Shown here: positions 42,892 to 51,256 of the stretch, piece by piece
Layout: each line of letters opens with the position of its first letter
How positions within the stretch are numbered: position 1 is the stretch's first letter
Assembly: GCA_902517745.1 (NCBI GenBank)
Contig: CABYDS010000004.1
Location: 33,614-97,613 of the forward strand
Origin: an uncultured Pelagibacteraceae bacterium
GTDB taxonomy: Bacteria; Pseudomonadota; Alphaproteobacteria; Pelagibacterales; Pelagibacteraceae
Length of the DNA: 64,000 bases
Direction: 5' to 3'
Made by a program: the position numbers and the translations under genes
The notes under the pieces: model-generated
What the model saw: the letters and a program-made list of their open reading frames with translations, nothing else
Told to the model about the DNA's origin: nothing
Database searches by the model: none

Positions 42892-44464
42892 GGATAAAGT
42901 CAGCTGCTCTTTCGCCTATCATTAAAGTTGGTGCATTTAAATTACCACTTGTAATCTCTGGCATAACAGAAGCATCTGCAACTCTTAAATTTTCTAAACC
43001 ATGAACTTTCAATTTTTCGTCAACTACTGCCATTTTGTCCACTCCCATTTTTAATGTACAGGATGGATGATAAGCTGTTTCGGCTTTTGATCTAATATAC
43101 TCGGTTATTTGTTCATCATCAGTTGCACTTTCACCTGGACCTATTTCTTTTCCAGCGTAAGGTTTCATTGAATCTTGACTTAAAATCTTTCTAGCTACAC
43201 GAACACACTTAATTGTTTCTTTTAAATCATATTCATCTTTTAAATAATTAAATTGAATTTTTGGGTAATCGTATGGATTTGAGCTATTTAATTTAATATG
43301 TCCTCTACTTTTAGGTTGGTTCAAGCTTGCATGTAATTGATAACCATGTCTGTCAGGATCAACTAATCCATGATCAATTACGAATGCTGGAAAAAAATGA
43401 AATTGAATATTCGGATAGCTTTTGTCTTCTGAAGATTTGCAGAAACCACCTGCTTCTAAAAATGAAGTAGAACATGGACCACTTTTTGAAAGAAACCATT
43501 GAATACCAATTTTAAGCATATTTATTTTGTTAACATAAGAATAGAGCGTATCTTTAGTTTTACATTCTTGCTGAATGTAGGTTTCTAAATGGTCTTGTAA
43601 ATTTTGACCTACTCCCTCTAAAGAATGTACAACATTAATTCCTTTATCTTTTAAATCTTTTTCAGGTCCTACACCAGATAACATTAATAGTTGTGGTGAA
43701 TTTATTGAACCTCCACTTAAAATAACTTCTTTGTTAGCATAAACCTTTGTGACTTTATTTTTGATATTTACCTCTATTCCAACTGCTTTTTTTCCTTCAA
43801 AAATAATCCTTTCAGCAAAAGAATTGGTAAAGACTTTTAAATTTTTTCTTTTTTTTGCAGGTTCTAGATAATATTTAGAAGCGCTAGCTCTTTGACCTTT
43901 ATGAATTGTAATATCATACATTCCAAATCCTTCTTGATCTTCTCCGTTCATGTCATTATTTTGTTTATACCCCGCTTCAACAGAAGCGTTAATAAAAGCG
44001 CCAAACAAAGGATTTTTATTTTTGGATTGATTTACTGGCAAAATTCCCTTTCCACCTCTGAATTCATTCTCTCCTTCAGACCATGTCTCAATTTTTTTAA
44101 AAAACGGTAAAACATTTTCATAAGACCATGATTTCAAGCCAAATGAGGCCCATCTCTCATAGTCGTTTTTGTTTCCTCGAACATAAACCATTCCGTTATG
44201 TGCAGAACAACCACCTACCATTTTTCCTCTTGGGCAAAATAATCTTCTATTATTTAAATTAGGCTCTGGTTCTGAATAATATTTATAATTATATTTGGGA
44301 TCGTGCATTGCATATAGAATTGCCAAAGGCATATTAACTTTCCAAATATCACTAGATCCACCTGCCTCAAACAAGGCAACATTAAATTTCCCATTTTCAC
44401 TTAATCTATTTGCAAGAACACATCCTGCTGTACCAGCTCCAACAATTATGTAGTCAAAATTCAT
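42884..44464 (-). CDS. GMC-family FAD oxidoreductase (choline-dehydrogenase-like)
   Basis: The 526-residue flavoenzyme has the FAD fold DYIIVGAGTAGCVLANRLSE, GMC signature 1 (RGKMVGGCSAHNGMVYVRG), signature 2 (GGSINSPQLLMLSGVGPEKDL) and the catalytic His-Asn region ETAYHPSCTLKMG, GNLNAPTLMIGERAA. It oxidises an alcohol, choline being the best-known substrate, but the family is broad. The thioesterase gene ends one base before its start, so it forms an operon with the thioesterase and CitE-like genes. Placement next to carnitine genes supports a quaternary-amine substrate. Confidence 0.85.
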   Translation of the reverse strand: MNFDYIIVGAGTAGCVLANRLSENGKFNVALFEAGGSSDIWKVNMPLAILYAMHDPKYNYKYYSEPEPNLNNRRLFCPRGKMVGGCSAHNGMVYVRGNKNDYERWASFGLKSWSYENVLPFFKKIETWSEGENEFRGGKGILPVNQSKNKNPLFGAFINASVEAGYKQNNDMNGEDQEGFGMYDITIHKGQRASASKYYLEPAKKRKNLKVFTNSFAERIIFEGKKAVGIEVNIKNKVTKVYANKEVILSGGSINSPQLLMLSGVGPEKDLKDKGINVVHSLEGVGQNLQDHLETYIQQECKTKDTLYSYVNKINMLKIGIQWFLSKSGPCSTSFLEAGGFCKSSEDKSYPNIQFHFFPAFVIDHGLVDPDRHGYQLHASLNQPKSRGHIKLNSSNPYDYPKIQFNYLKDEYDLKETIKCVRVARKILSQDSMKPYAGKEIGPGESATDDEQITEYIRSKAETAYHPSCTLKMGVDKMAVVDEKLKVHGLENLRVADASVMPEITSGNLNAPTLMIGERAADFILN

Positions 44465-44932
44465 TTACTTTTTAAGTTTATCTGCAAGTACTAATTTATC
44501 TGATTTAAAACTATTTTTATTTTCGTTAATAAAATCATCCATAATTTTTATTTTATCTTCTTCAAATTCTGTAACTTTTCTTTTTTCAAGATCAATATAA
44601 AGAGATATACTTTCTGTAGTTGCAGCAAGTTTTCCTGTTTTTTTTTCGATCATCTCACATTTTAAATGTAATCTTTTCTTATCATGATCAAAGAATGTGC
44701 AATAAACATCAACTTCTTCATTTTCTTTAACTTCATTGTCGTAAGTTGTTCTTGTTTCAACCACCATTGTACTTCTTTTATTTATTTGTGCTTTAGCTCC
44801 GCCCATATCAAATTTATTAAGCATTGTTTCCCATGCTTCATCAAAAATTAAAACATAATAAGCCATATTCATATGCTCATTATAATCTGTCCAATCTTTT
44901 ATTATTTTTCTCGAAGCTAAATGAAATGCCAT
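44465..44932 (-). CDS. Betainyl-CoA thioesterase-like hotdog protein (CdhB-like)
   Basis: The 155-residue protein is of the 4HBT hotdog type: the catalytic-region helix ASRKIIKDWTDYNEHMNMAYYVLIFDEAWE, then TTYDNEVKENEEVDVYCTFF and KRLHLKCEMIEKKTGKLAATTESISLYID. In carnitine catabolism CdhB hydrolyses betainyl-CoA to glycine betaine and CoA; location beside cdhA and BKACE genes supports this. It lies between the CitE-like and GMC genes with gaps of four and zero bases. The substrate is inferred from context. Confidence 0.78.
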   Translation of the reverse strand: MAFHLASRKIIKDWTDYNEHMNMAYYVLIFDEAWETMLNKFDMGGAKAQINKRSTMVVETRTTYDNEVKENEEVDVYCTFFDHDKKRLHLKCEMIEKKTGKLAATTESISLYIDLEKRKVTEFEEDKIKIMDDFINENKNSFKSDKLVLADKLKK

Positions 44933-44936
44933 TTTA

Positions 44937-45797
44937 TTAGCTTTTGTTTATTTTATCTGCTACTAACAATTTTCTTTGCATCTCTCTTAAAACAGGTCTT
45001 TCTATCAATTTACCATCTATTACAACTAAACCTGTATTTGCTTTTTTAAATTGATCCATAATTTTTTTTGCTTTACTTATTTCTTCTCCAGACGGAGTAA
45101 AAATCTCATTTAAAATACTTATTTGTTTAGGATGAATCGATCCTTTTCCAGTGAAACCTAAATTTTTGACAAACTGTGCTTCTTTTTTCATTCCTTCCAT
45201 ATCTTCTAAATTTAAATAAGGAACATCAATAACATCAACTCCTTTACTTGCGCCAGCATGAACTAACCTTGATCTTGCATAAACTAAATTCTCTAATTTG
45301 TTTTCCACTCTCAATTCTGCTGCCATATCCTCTCCACCAAAATATAAAGCAACTATTCTATCGCTAGAATGTGCAATATCATAAATACTTTCAAGAGCTT
45401 GATTAGTTTCCATTATAACATGAAGATCAGTATTTAAACCACAATCAGTAAGCATGTCATCAATAAATGTAATTTCGTCAGGTGTTTTAACTTTAGGCAA
45501 CATGATAGCTTTAACCTTTAGTTTATTTGATGCAATAGCTTCTAAGTCTAAAAGACCATTTTTAGTTCTTTGACAATTTAATCTAACAACTAATTCAACA
45601 TCATTTTTTACTTCTAGTGACTTTAATGCTTCAATAGTATTTTTCCTTGCCTCGTCTTTATCTTTCATGGCAATTCCATCTTCTAATTCTATACAAACCA
45701 TATCAGCTCCTGAAGCCAAGGCTTTTGGAAACATCTCTGGTTGAAGACCTGGTGTAAATATAAAGCTACGTCTAACCCTTAGTTTATTTAAGTCCAT
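44937..45797 (-). CDS. HpcH/CitE-family aldolase/lyase-like protein
   Basis: The 286-residue TIM-barrel protein has CitE-like motifs: VRRSFIFTPGLQPEMFPKALASGADMVCIELEDGI, VVRLNCQRT (the Arg for carboxylate), VIMETNQALESI (Glu metal ligand) and LYFGGEDMAAEL. Members cleave citramalyl-CoA, malyl-CoA or related thioesters. It is the first gene of the leftward operon with thioesterase and GMC oxidase, divergent from the BKACE gene by 59 bases. The reaction in this pathway is unknown. Confidence 0.8.
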   Translation of the reverse strand: MDLNKLRVRRSFIFTPGLQPEMFPKALASGADMVCIELEDGIAMKDKDEARKNTIEALKSLEVKNDVELVVRLNCQRTKNGLLDLEAIASNKLKVKAIMLPKVKTPDEITFIDDMLTDCGLNTDLHVIMETNQALESIYDIAHSSDRIVALYFGGEDMAAELRVENKLENLVYARSRLVHAGASKGVDVIDVPYLNLEDMEGMKKEAQFVKNLGFTGKGSIHPKQISILNEIFTPSGEEISKAKKIMDQFKKANTGLVVIDGKLIERPVLREMQRKLLVADKINKS

Positions 45798-45856
45798 TTA
45801 ATTTTTATTTCTTATAATTGTTAATGATATGATATTATATTTTACTAGAAATAAAA

Positions 45857-46744
45857 ATGAACAATAAGGTCTTCATCTCATGTGCAGTTACAGGATCTGG
45901 TGATACAGCAAGTAAACATCCTGATTTACCTAAAACTCCAGAGCAAATTGCAAAAGCAGCAATAGAGTCTGCTAAAGCTGGTGCTGCAATTGCCCATATC
46001 CATGTCAGAGAGGAAGATGGAACTCCAAGTAGAAGACTCGAGCTTTATAAAGAAGTGGTTGACAGAGTGAGATCATCTGAAACTGATGTAATTCTTAATC
46101 TCACGACAGGCATGGGTGGTGATTTAGATATCGGCCAAGGCAAGAACCCTTTAGACTTTGGTCCAATGACAGACATGGCAAATGTAATGGAAAGAATTGC
46201 TAATGCAGAACAATTTCTTCCAGAAATATGCACACTTGATTGTGGAACCTTAAATTTTGGAGATAGTTCAGTTATCACAGTCAACACACCTAACGATTTA
46301 AGAAAAGCTGCAAAAAAACTTCAAGAAATAAAAGTTAAACCTGAAATAGAGGCTTTTGATTTAGGAAATATGTGGTTTGGTGCTCAATTATATAAAGAGG
46401 GATTATTAAGTGATCCACCTCTTTTTCAAATGTGTTTAGGAATTCCATGGGGAGCACCGGCAACACCATTAGCTATGCAAGCGATGAAAGATATAATGCC
46501 TAAAGAAGGTATATGGTCAGGTTTTGCAATATCTAAAAACGAAATGCCATATGTTGCTCAAACTGTAGTAATGGGAGGTAACCCAAGAGTTGGTTTAGAA
46601 GATAATTTATATTTATCCAAAGGTAAATTGGCAACAAATCCTCAATTAGTTGAGAAAGCTATAAGGATCGTTACAGATCTTGGTGTAGAGATTATGTCAC
46701 CTTCAGAAACAAGAGAAAAATTAAAGCTTGTAAAACACAAGTAA
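45857..46744 (+). CDS. BKACE-family beta-keto acid cleavage enzyme (3-dehydrocarnitine type)
   Basis: The 295-residue metal enzyme of the DUF849/BKACE type has metal ligands His47 and His49 in AIAHIHVREEDG, ILNLTTGMGGD, ICTLDCGTLNFGD and EIEAFDLGNMW. The family uses acetyl-CoA to split beta-keto acids. In carnitine breakdown it converts 3-dehydrocarnitine to acetoacetate and betainyl-CoA. Its stop overlaps the cdhA start (TAATG), a classic functional pair, so this substrate is well supported by context but not by residue proof. Confidence 0.87.
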   Translation: MNNKVFISCAVTGSGDTASKHPDLPKTPEQIAKAAIESAKAGAAIAHIHVREEDGTPSRRLELYKEVVDRVRSSETDVILNLTTGMGGDLDIGQGKNPLDFGPMTDMANVMERIANAEQFLPEICTLDCGTLNFGDSSVITVNTPNDLRKAAKKLQEIKVKPEIEAFDLGNMWFGAQLYKEGLLSDPPLFQMCLGIPWGAPATPLAMQAMKDIMPKEGIWSGFAISKNEMPYVAQTVVMGGNPRVGLEDNLYLSKGKLATNPQLVEKAIRIVTDLGVEIMSPSETREKLKLVKHK

Positions 46745-47685
46745 TGTCAAAAATTAAAACTGTAGGAATAGTTGGAACTGGTGTCATAGGGACTGGCTGG
46801 ATAATAAGAAATTTAGCTCACAACAAAATTGTTCATGCATATGATCAAAACAAAAATCTCAAAAATTATGTTTTAAAAGAAATAAAAAGAACTTCAAAAA
46901 GTATAAAAAAACTTTTTGGAAAAAAAATTTTAATTAAAAATTTAAAATTCTTTAATTCTTTGGAAAAGGCTCTTTCAAATGTGGATTTTGTTCAAGAAAG
47001 TGTATTAGAGAATTATAAAGTTAAAACTGATTTAATCCAAAAAATCTCTAAATATGTAAAATCAAATGTAATTATTTCTTCAAGTTCGTCAGGACTTTTA
47101 CCCTCTAAAATTTTTTCTAAGAGTAAAAATCCTCAAAGAGGCATAATTGGACATCCATTTAACCCAGCGTATTTATTGCCAGCAGTTGAAATAGTTCCTG
47201 GAAAAAAAACTACAAGAAAGTTTCTTTTAGAAGCAAACAAATATTACAAATCAATCTCAATGAGGCCAATCATGCTTAAAAAAGAATTACCAGGTTATTT
47301 ATCGGATAGACTTCAAGAGGCATTGTGGAGAGAGGGTTTACATATTATTAATGAAAATTATGCAACAACACAGGAATTAGATCGTGCAATAGAAGATGGA
47401 CCAGGTCTTAGATACTCAATAATGGGTACTTTTTTAACCTTTCATCTTGCTGGAGGTAATGCAGGAATGAAACATATGTTAAAGCAATTTGGTCCAGCCT
47501 TAAAATTACCTTGGACAAAATTAAAAGCTCCAAAGTTAACAAATAAATTATCTTCTAAACTTATATCAGGTACAAAAAAACAAGCTAAAGGTAAATCAAT
47601 TAATATGCTTTCAAATATTAGGGACCAATATTTAGTTGATGTATTAAAAATTAGAAAAAAATATGAGAATAAAATTAGAAATTGA
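46744..47685 (+). CDS. cdhA: L-carnitine 3-dehydrogenase
   Basis: The 313-residue enzyme of the 3-hydroxyacyl-CoA dehydrogenase fold has VGIVGTGVIGTGW (NAD fold), SSSSSGLLPS, GHPFNPAYLLPAVEIVPG, LPGYLSDRLQEALWREGLHI and DGPGLRYSIMGTFLTFHLAGG, which fit the carnitine dehydrogenase subfamily rather than FadB. It oxidises L-carnitine to 3-dehydrocarnitine with NAD+. Joined to the BKACE gene (TAATG) and to the second GFA gene (TGATG). Confidence 0.87.
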   Translation: MSKIKTVGIVGTGVIGTGWIIRNLAHNKIVHAYDQNKNLKNYVLKEIKRTSKSIKKLFGKKILIKNLKFFNSLEKALSNVDFVQESVLENYKVKTDLIQKISKYVKSNVIISSSSSGLLPSKIFSKSKNPQRGIIGHPFNPAYLLPAVEIVPGKKTTRKFLLEANKYYKSISMRPIMLKKELPGYLSDRLQEALWREGLHIINENYATTQELDRAIEDGPGLRYSIMGTFLTFHLAGGNAGMKHMLKQFGPALKLPWTKLKAPKLTNKLSSKLISGTKKQAKGKSINMLSNIRDQYLVDVLKIRKKYENKIRN

Positions 47686-48095
47686 TGAAAGAAAAAATTT
47701 TTATAAATAAAACTGGTGGATGTATCTGTGGAAATATAACTTTTAAGGTTAAGCTTGATGAAGTCCCTTTAGTTTTCAATTGTCATTGTATTGATTGTAG
47801 AAAAAAAATAGGAGGTATAATGACAATTATACTGCTTAGAGATGGAGCAATAGATATAGATAAGTCTAAATTAAAAATTTATGAACATGAAGGTGGCAGT
47901 GGTAATAAAATTAAAAAACATTTTTGTGGGAAATGTGCTGCTCCTATTTTAACTTATGTAGAAAAGTATAAAAAATACTATTTATATGCAGGTTTACTAG
48001 ACGATATTAGTTTTTTAAATAAAGCAGAGAACATACACTATAAAGAGTCTCATTTTCCATTTATGGAAATAAGCGAAAAAAATATTAAAGTTTAA
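47685..48095 (+). CDS. Second GFA-like zinc protein
   Basis: The 136-residue protein has GFA-type ligands: GGCICGNITFKV, NCHCIDCRKKIGG and HFCGKCAAPILTY. I use ATG 47685, which overlaps the cdhA stop (TGATG); a TTG one codon earlier is possible. Paralogous to the protein at 42415 but clearly diverged. It is the last gene of the BKACE-cdhA operon and ends convergently with the SDR gene three bases away. Confidence 0.82.
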   Translation: MKEKIFINKTGGCICGNITFKVKLDEVPLVFNCHCIDCRKKIGGIMTIILLRDGAIDIDKSKLKIYEHEGGSGNKIKKHFCGKCAAPILTYVEKYKKYYLYAGLLDDISFLNKAENIHYKESHFPFMEISEKNIKV

Positions 48096-48098
48096 ATA

Positions 48099-48884
48099 CT
48101 AATGCATTCTTAAAGTATTGCCGTCTACAGCAATTACTTGTCCTGATATCCTTGGTGCATCATTCGAAATTAAAAAGCTACAGATTCTTCCAATATCCTC
48201 TTCATAGACCCATGTATTCATAGAAGTCATTGAAACAAATTCTTTTTCTATTAATTTTTTTGAAATATTTAAAAACTTCGATTTATCCCTTATTACTCTA
48301 CCCATTCTATCTCCCTTTATTGTTCCAGGACAAATAGCGTTTACTCTAATTTTAAATTTTCCTAGTTCCATTGCCAGTGTTTTGGTTATACCAACAACTG
48401 CCCACTTACTTGCACAGTAAGGGGATCTTAATGGAAATCCAAATATACCTGCGGTTGATGATAAATTTATTATAGCTCCACCTTTATTTTTTTTTAACAT
48501 TGGAATTGAATATTTTGAAAAATAAAAATGGCTAATAACGTTTACCTTTAATGTATTTTCCCAATCCTTACTTTTTAATTTTTCAAGTGTCCCAGTTGGC
48601 CCAGCAATTCCAACGTTATTTATAAGAGCATCAATTTTTTTTGTTTTTTTTAATATTTTGCTAAAAAAATTTTTTACTTGGTTTTCATCAGAGGCATCGC
48701 ACTGAAATACAAATAATTTTTTATTATTGAGCTTGTGCGTCTTACATTTATTCAGAAATTTTGGATTGATATCACAAAGATATACTATTGCACCTTTATC
48801 TAAAAATATTTTTGCCGAACTCCATCCAATACCCGAACCTCCTGCAGATATGATTATTTTTTTATTTTTTAAGGTTATGCTCAT
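48099..48884 (-). CDS. Short-chain dehydrogenase/reductase (SDR)
   Basis: The 261-residue classical SDR has the cofactor motif SAGGSGIGWSSAK, NNVGIAGPTG (the NNAG position), catalytic Ser in IINLSSTAGIFG, and YCASKWA for Tyr/Lys. I start at ATG 48884; the TTG at 48908 adds eight unconserved residues. Substrate unknown. It stands alone between the cdhA operon and the divergent gamma-butyrobetaine dioxygenase gene. Confidence 0.85.
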   Translation of the reverse strand: MSITLKNKKIIISAGGSGIGWSSAKIFLDKGAIVYLCDINPKFLNKCKTHKLNNKKLFVFQCDASDENQVKNFFSKILKKTKKIDALINNVGIAGPTGTLEKLKSKDWENTLKVNVISHFYFSKYSIPMLKKNKGGAIINLSSTAGIFGFPLRSPYCASKWAVVGITKTLAMELGKFKIRVNAICPGTIKGDRMGRVIRDKSKFLNISKKLIEKEFVSMTSMNTWVYEEDIGRICSFLISNDAPRISGQVIAVDGNTLRMH

Positions 48885-48947
48885 TTTTAATTTTAAAAGA
48901 TAATTCAAACTAACAAATCTTCCAACTATTAATATGTCAACTAATAA

Positions 48948-48976
48948 TTGAATTGAGCATTAAATTATTTTATATT
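48948..48976 (+). promoter_or_regulatory. Promoter of the gamma-butyrobetaine dioxygenase gene
   Basis: TTGAAT (48948-48953), a 17-base spacer and TATATT (48971-48976) precede the ATG at 48987 by ten bases. Transcription would begin within a few bases of the ATG, implying a nearly leaderless mRNA. Confidence 0.45.
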
Positions 48977-48986
48977 GATATTGATT

Positions 48987-50111
48987 ATGCACTTAATTTC
49001 AAAAATCTCAAAAAACGCGACTTATCTTCAAGTAATTTGGGATGACGGAAAAGAGAGTAAATTTAATTATATGTGGCTGAGAGATAATTGCCCTACAGCA
49101 CACGATAAAGATTCTAGGCATCGAATGTTTAATATTTTAGATGTATCAGAAAATATAAACCCAAAAAAATATAATCTTAATAGCGATGGTAAATTAGAAA
49201 TAGAGTGGAGTGAGGGAAATCATGTAAGCCATTATGATATTAATTGGCTTAGAGAAAATTGCTACACAATAAAAAATAATGAAAAATACAAATCACCTTA
49301 CAAATTATGGGATAGCAGTTTAGAAAAAAATATTGATAATATATATATAGATTACAATGAAATAATATCTTCTGAAGAGGGATTAATTAAATGGTTAGAG
49401 CTTCTTCATTATGAAGGAATAGCAATAGTTTATAATGCTCCAGTAGAAAAAAATTCTGCGTTTCCTGTTTTGAATAGAATTAGCCACACAAGAGAGACAT
49501 TTTTTAAAACACCTTTTGAAGTTATAAATATACCAAAACCTAATAACTCAGCTTACACAGCTCATGCACTTCAAAATCATATGGATTTACCATGGTTTGA
49601 AAATCCCCCTGGGTATCAATTTTTACATTGTTTAGTTAATTCAGCAAAAGGTGGCGACTCATCAGCAGTAGACGCATTCGCTGTTGCAGAATATTTAAAG
49701 AAAAACGATAAAGATACTTTTGATACGCTAACAACAATACCTTTAAAGTTTAGAGACAAAGATTACACACAAGAAGCTCATAGAAGCTTTTATGGCACTG
49801 CAATAAGTCTAACAAAAGATGGTGATTATAATGATGTTAGATTTAGTACTGCAACCATGGACGCTTTAGATTGTCACCCAGATCAAATGGATAAAGTTTA
49901 TAAATCTCATCATAAATTTGGAAAACTTTTACACGATGACAAATTTCAAATAAAATTTAGGCTAAGACCAGGAGATATATATACATTCAATAATAGAAGA
50001 GTGCTTCATGGAAGAACTGAGTTCGATCCAAATTCTGGACACAGACACTTACAAGGTTATTACATGGATAGAGATGAAGTTGTGGGTAGATTGAATTATC
50101 TTAAGAAATAA
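48987..50111 (+). CDS. Gamma-butyrobetaine dioxygenase-like Fe(II)/2-oxoglutarate oxygenase
   Basis: The 374-residue oxygenase has a DUF971-like N-domain (WLRDNCPTAH at about 30-39, then NWLRENCY) and a TauD-type catalytic domain with iron ligands His198 and Asp200 (NHMDLPWFENPPGYQFLHC), His341 (RRVLHGRTEF) and 2-oxoglutarate Arg353 (GHRHLQGYY). The domain pair identifies the BBOX/TMLH group; hydroxylation of gamma-butyrobetaine gives L-carnitine. The usual N-terminal zinc cysteines seem missing (only Cys35 at that site). ATG 48987 is chosen over the TTG at 48975. It ends at a bidirectional terminator. Confidence 0.85.
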   Translation: MHLISKISKNATYLQVIWDDGKESKFNYMWLRDNCPTAHDKDSRHRMFNILDVSENINPKKYNLNSDGKLEIEWSEGNHVSHYDINWLRENCYTIKNNEKYKSPYKLWDSSLEKNIDNIYIDYNEIISSEEGLIKWLELLHYEGIAIVYNAPVEKNSAFPVLNRISHTRETFFKTPFEVINIPKPNNSAYTAHALQNHMDLPWFENPPGYQFLHCLVNSAKGGDSSAVDAFAVAEYLKKNDKDTFDTLTTIPLKFRDKDYTQEAHRSFYGTAISLTKDGDYNDVRFSTATMDALDCHPDQMDKVYKSHHKFGKLLHDDKFQIKFRLRPGDIYTFNNRRVLHGRTEFDPNSGHRHLQGYYMDRDEVVGRLNYLKK

Positions 50112-50116
50112 AAAAA

Positions 50117-50144
50117 AAGGGCTTTGAAAATCAAAGCCCTTTTT
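50117..50144 (+). terminator. Bidirectional Rho-independent terminator
   Basis: AAGGGCTTTGA and TCAAAGCCCTT pair around AAA; there are five T on the plus side (50140-50144) and a run of A before the hairpin, which reads as U on the minus strand. It closes the dioxygenase gene and the convergent binding-protein gene (ending 50166). Confidence 0.9.
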
Positions 50145-50165
50145 ATCTAATTTATTTTAAAGTTA

Positions 50166-51170
50166 TTATGGAAGCCAACTTTTCCATTTATCTGGATTAT
50201 TGTCTAACCACTCATTAACAACTTCTTTTACATCTCTTTTCTTAATATCAACTTCAACTAACATTTTAGCTTGGTCAATATTTTGTAAAGACATTTTTTC
50301 AAAGAACTTCTTAGCATCAGCATGTTCTGCACTAGCAAAAGTAGCTGGGTTTCCGTAGTTCATCGTGTAATCTTTAGCCCAACCAGTTGCTGGCCATGCG
50401 GCAGTTCCACAATCTTTCCAGTTATTTGCTTCAGTGAAGCTGTCACAAGTTTTGTGTTCTGGAAGTTGTACACCAACCATATCATACTCACCAAAGAACC
50501 AATGTGGTGACCATAGATAAAGTAGGAATGGCTCTTTTCGCATGTAAGCAGCTTTTGCTTCTGCGATAGCAGCAGCTTCTGTTCCAAGTTCATCAGCCTG
50601 GAAGTCTATTCCTAAAAGATCAAGTCTTTTTTGGTCATGACAGTTCCAACCTGCAACCGGACATCCAATAAGTCTACCTTTCTTACCACTTTCAATTGTT
50701 GCAAATTTTGCTTTGTGTTTATTTAAGTCTTTCCAAGTTTTAATACCTAGTTCTTCAGCAGCATATCTCGGTATCCAGTAGTCTGACATACCAATTATTC
50801 CTGCTGTTCCAAGTAAGTCTACACTTCCATCACCACTGTATGTCCCGACGACTTTACCTTCGTATATTAAGTCCTCATTTAACATAACAGTGTCAGCTTC
50901 AGCGTAACTTGGCCAACTTTCGCAAGCGAAGTCTAACTCACCCGCAGCGATTGCTTCCCACAAACCAGTTCCTGAAGGAAATACAGTTTGTTTAATTTTG
51001 TATCCCATTTCTCTTTCAAGAATTGCTACGGCAACTTCGCACGTAATTATCCCACCAGTCCAATCTGCTATAGCTGCATGAAGTCTTTTGGCTGCATTAG
51101 CTTGACCAAAGCTTCCAATTAACAGAGCTACAGAAAGAATTAGTGCTGATATCTTTTTTGATAACTTCAT
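50166..51170 (-). CDS. proX: Quaternary-amine ABC binding protein (ProX/OpuAC family)
   Basis: The 334-residue exported protein has a Sec signal (about 1-26, ending ANA) and OpuAC-type segments IADWTGGIITCEVAVAILE, ESWPSYAEAD, GCPVAGWNCHDQKR and LYLWSPHWFFGEYD. The tryptophans in these segments are the expected aromatic cage for a trimethylammonium head group. Glycine betaine, carnitine or gamma-butyrobetaine are all possible ligands; the neighbouring catabolic genes favour the latter two. It lies downstream of proW with its own promoter-like region. Confidence 0.88.
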   Translation of the reverse strand: MKLSKKISALILSVALLIGSFGQANAAKRLHAAIADWTGGIITCEVAVAILEREMGYKIKQTVFPSGTGLWEAIAAGELDFACESWPSYAEADTVMLNEDLIYEGKVVGTYSGDGSVDLLGTAGIIGMSDYWIPRYAAEELGIKTWKDLNKHKAKFATIESGKKGRLIGCPVAGWNCHDQKRLDLLGIDFQADELGTEAAAIAEAKAAYMRKEPFLLYLWSPHWFFGEYDMVGVQLPEHKTCDSFTEANNWKDCGTAAWPATGWAKDYTMNYGNPATFASAEHADAKKFFEKMSLQNIDQAKMLVEVDIKKRDVKEVVNEWLDNNPDKWKSWLP

Positions 51171-51203
51171 TTATTTCCTCTCTTTTTAATTAATTAAAAA
51201 CAC

Positions 51204-51254
51204 AGTTTAGATCAAAATGTATTGGTATGTAAACCACGCAAATAGTACTATTTG
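51204..51254 (-). promoter_or_regulatory. Internal promoter for proX with an upstream 16-bp palindrome
   Basis: On the reverse strand TTTACA (complement of 51228-51233), 18 bases, then TAAACT (complement of 51204-51209). Five bases upstream of the -35 is CAAATAGTACTATTTG (51239-51254), a perfect 16-bp palindrome two bases past the proW stop. It looks like a regulator site. Confidence 0.45.
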
Positions 51255-51256
51255 TC

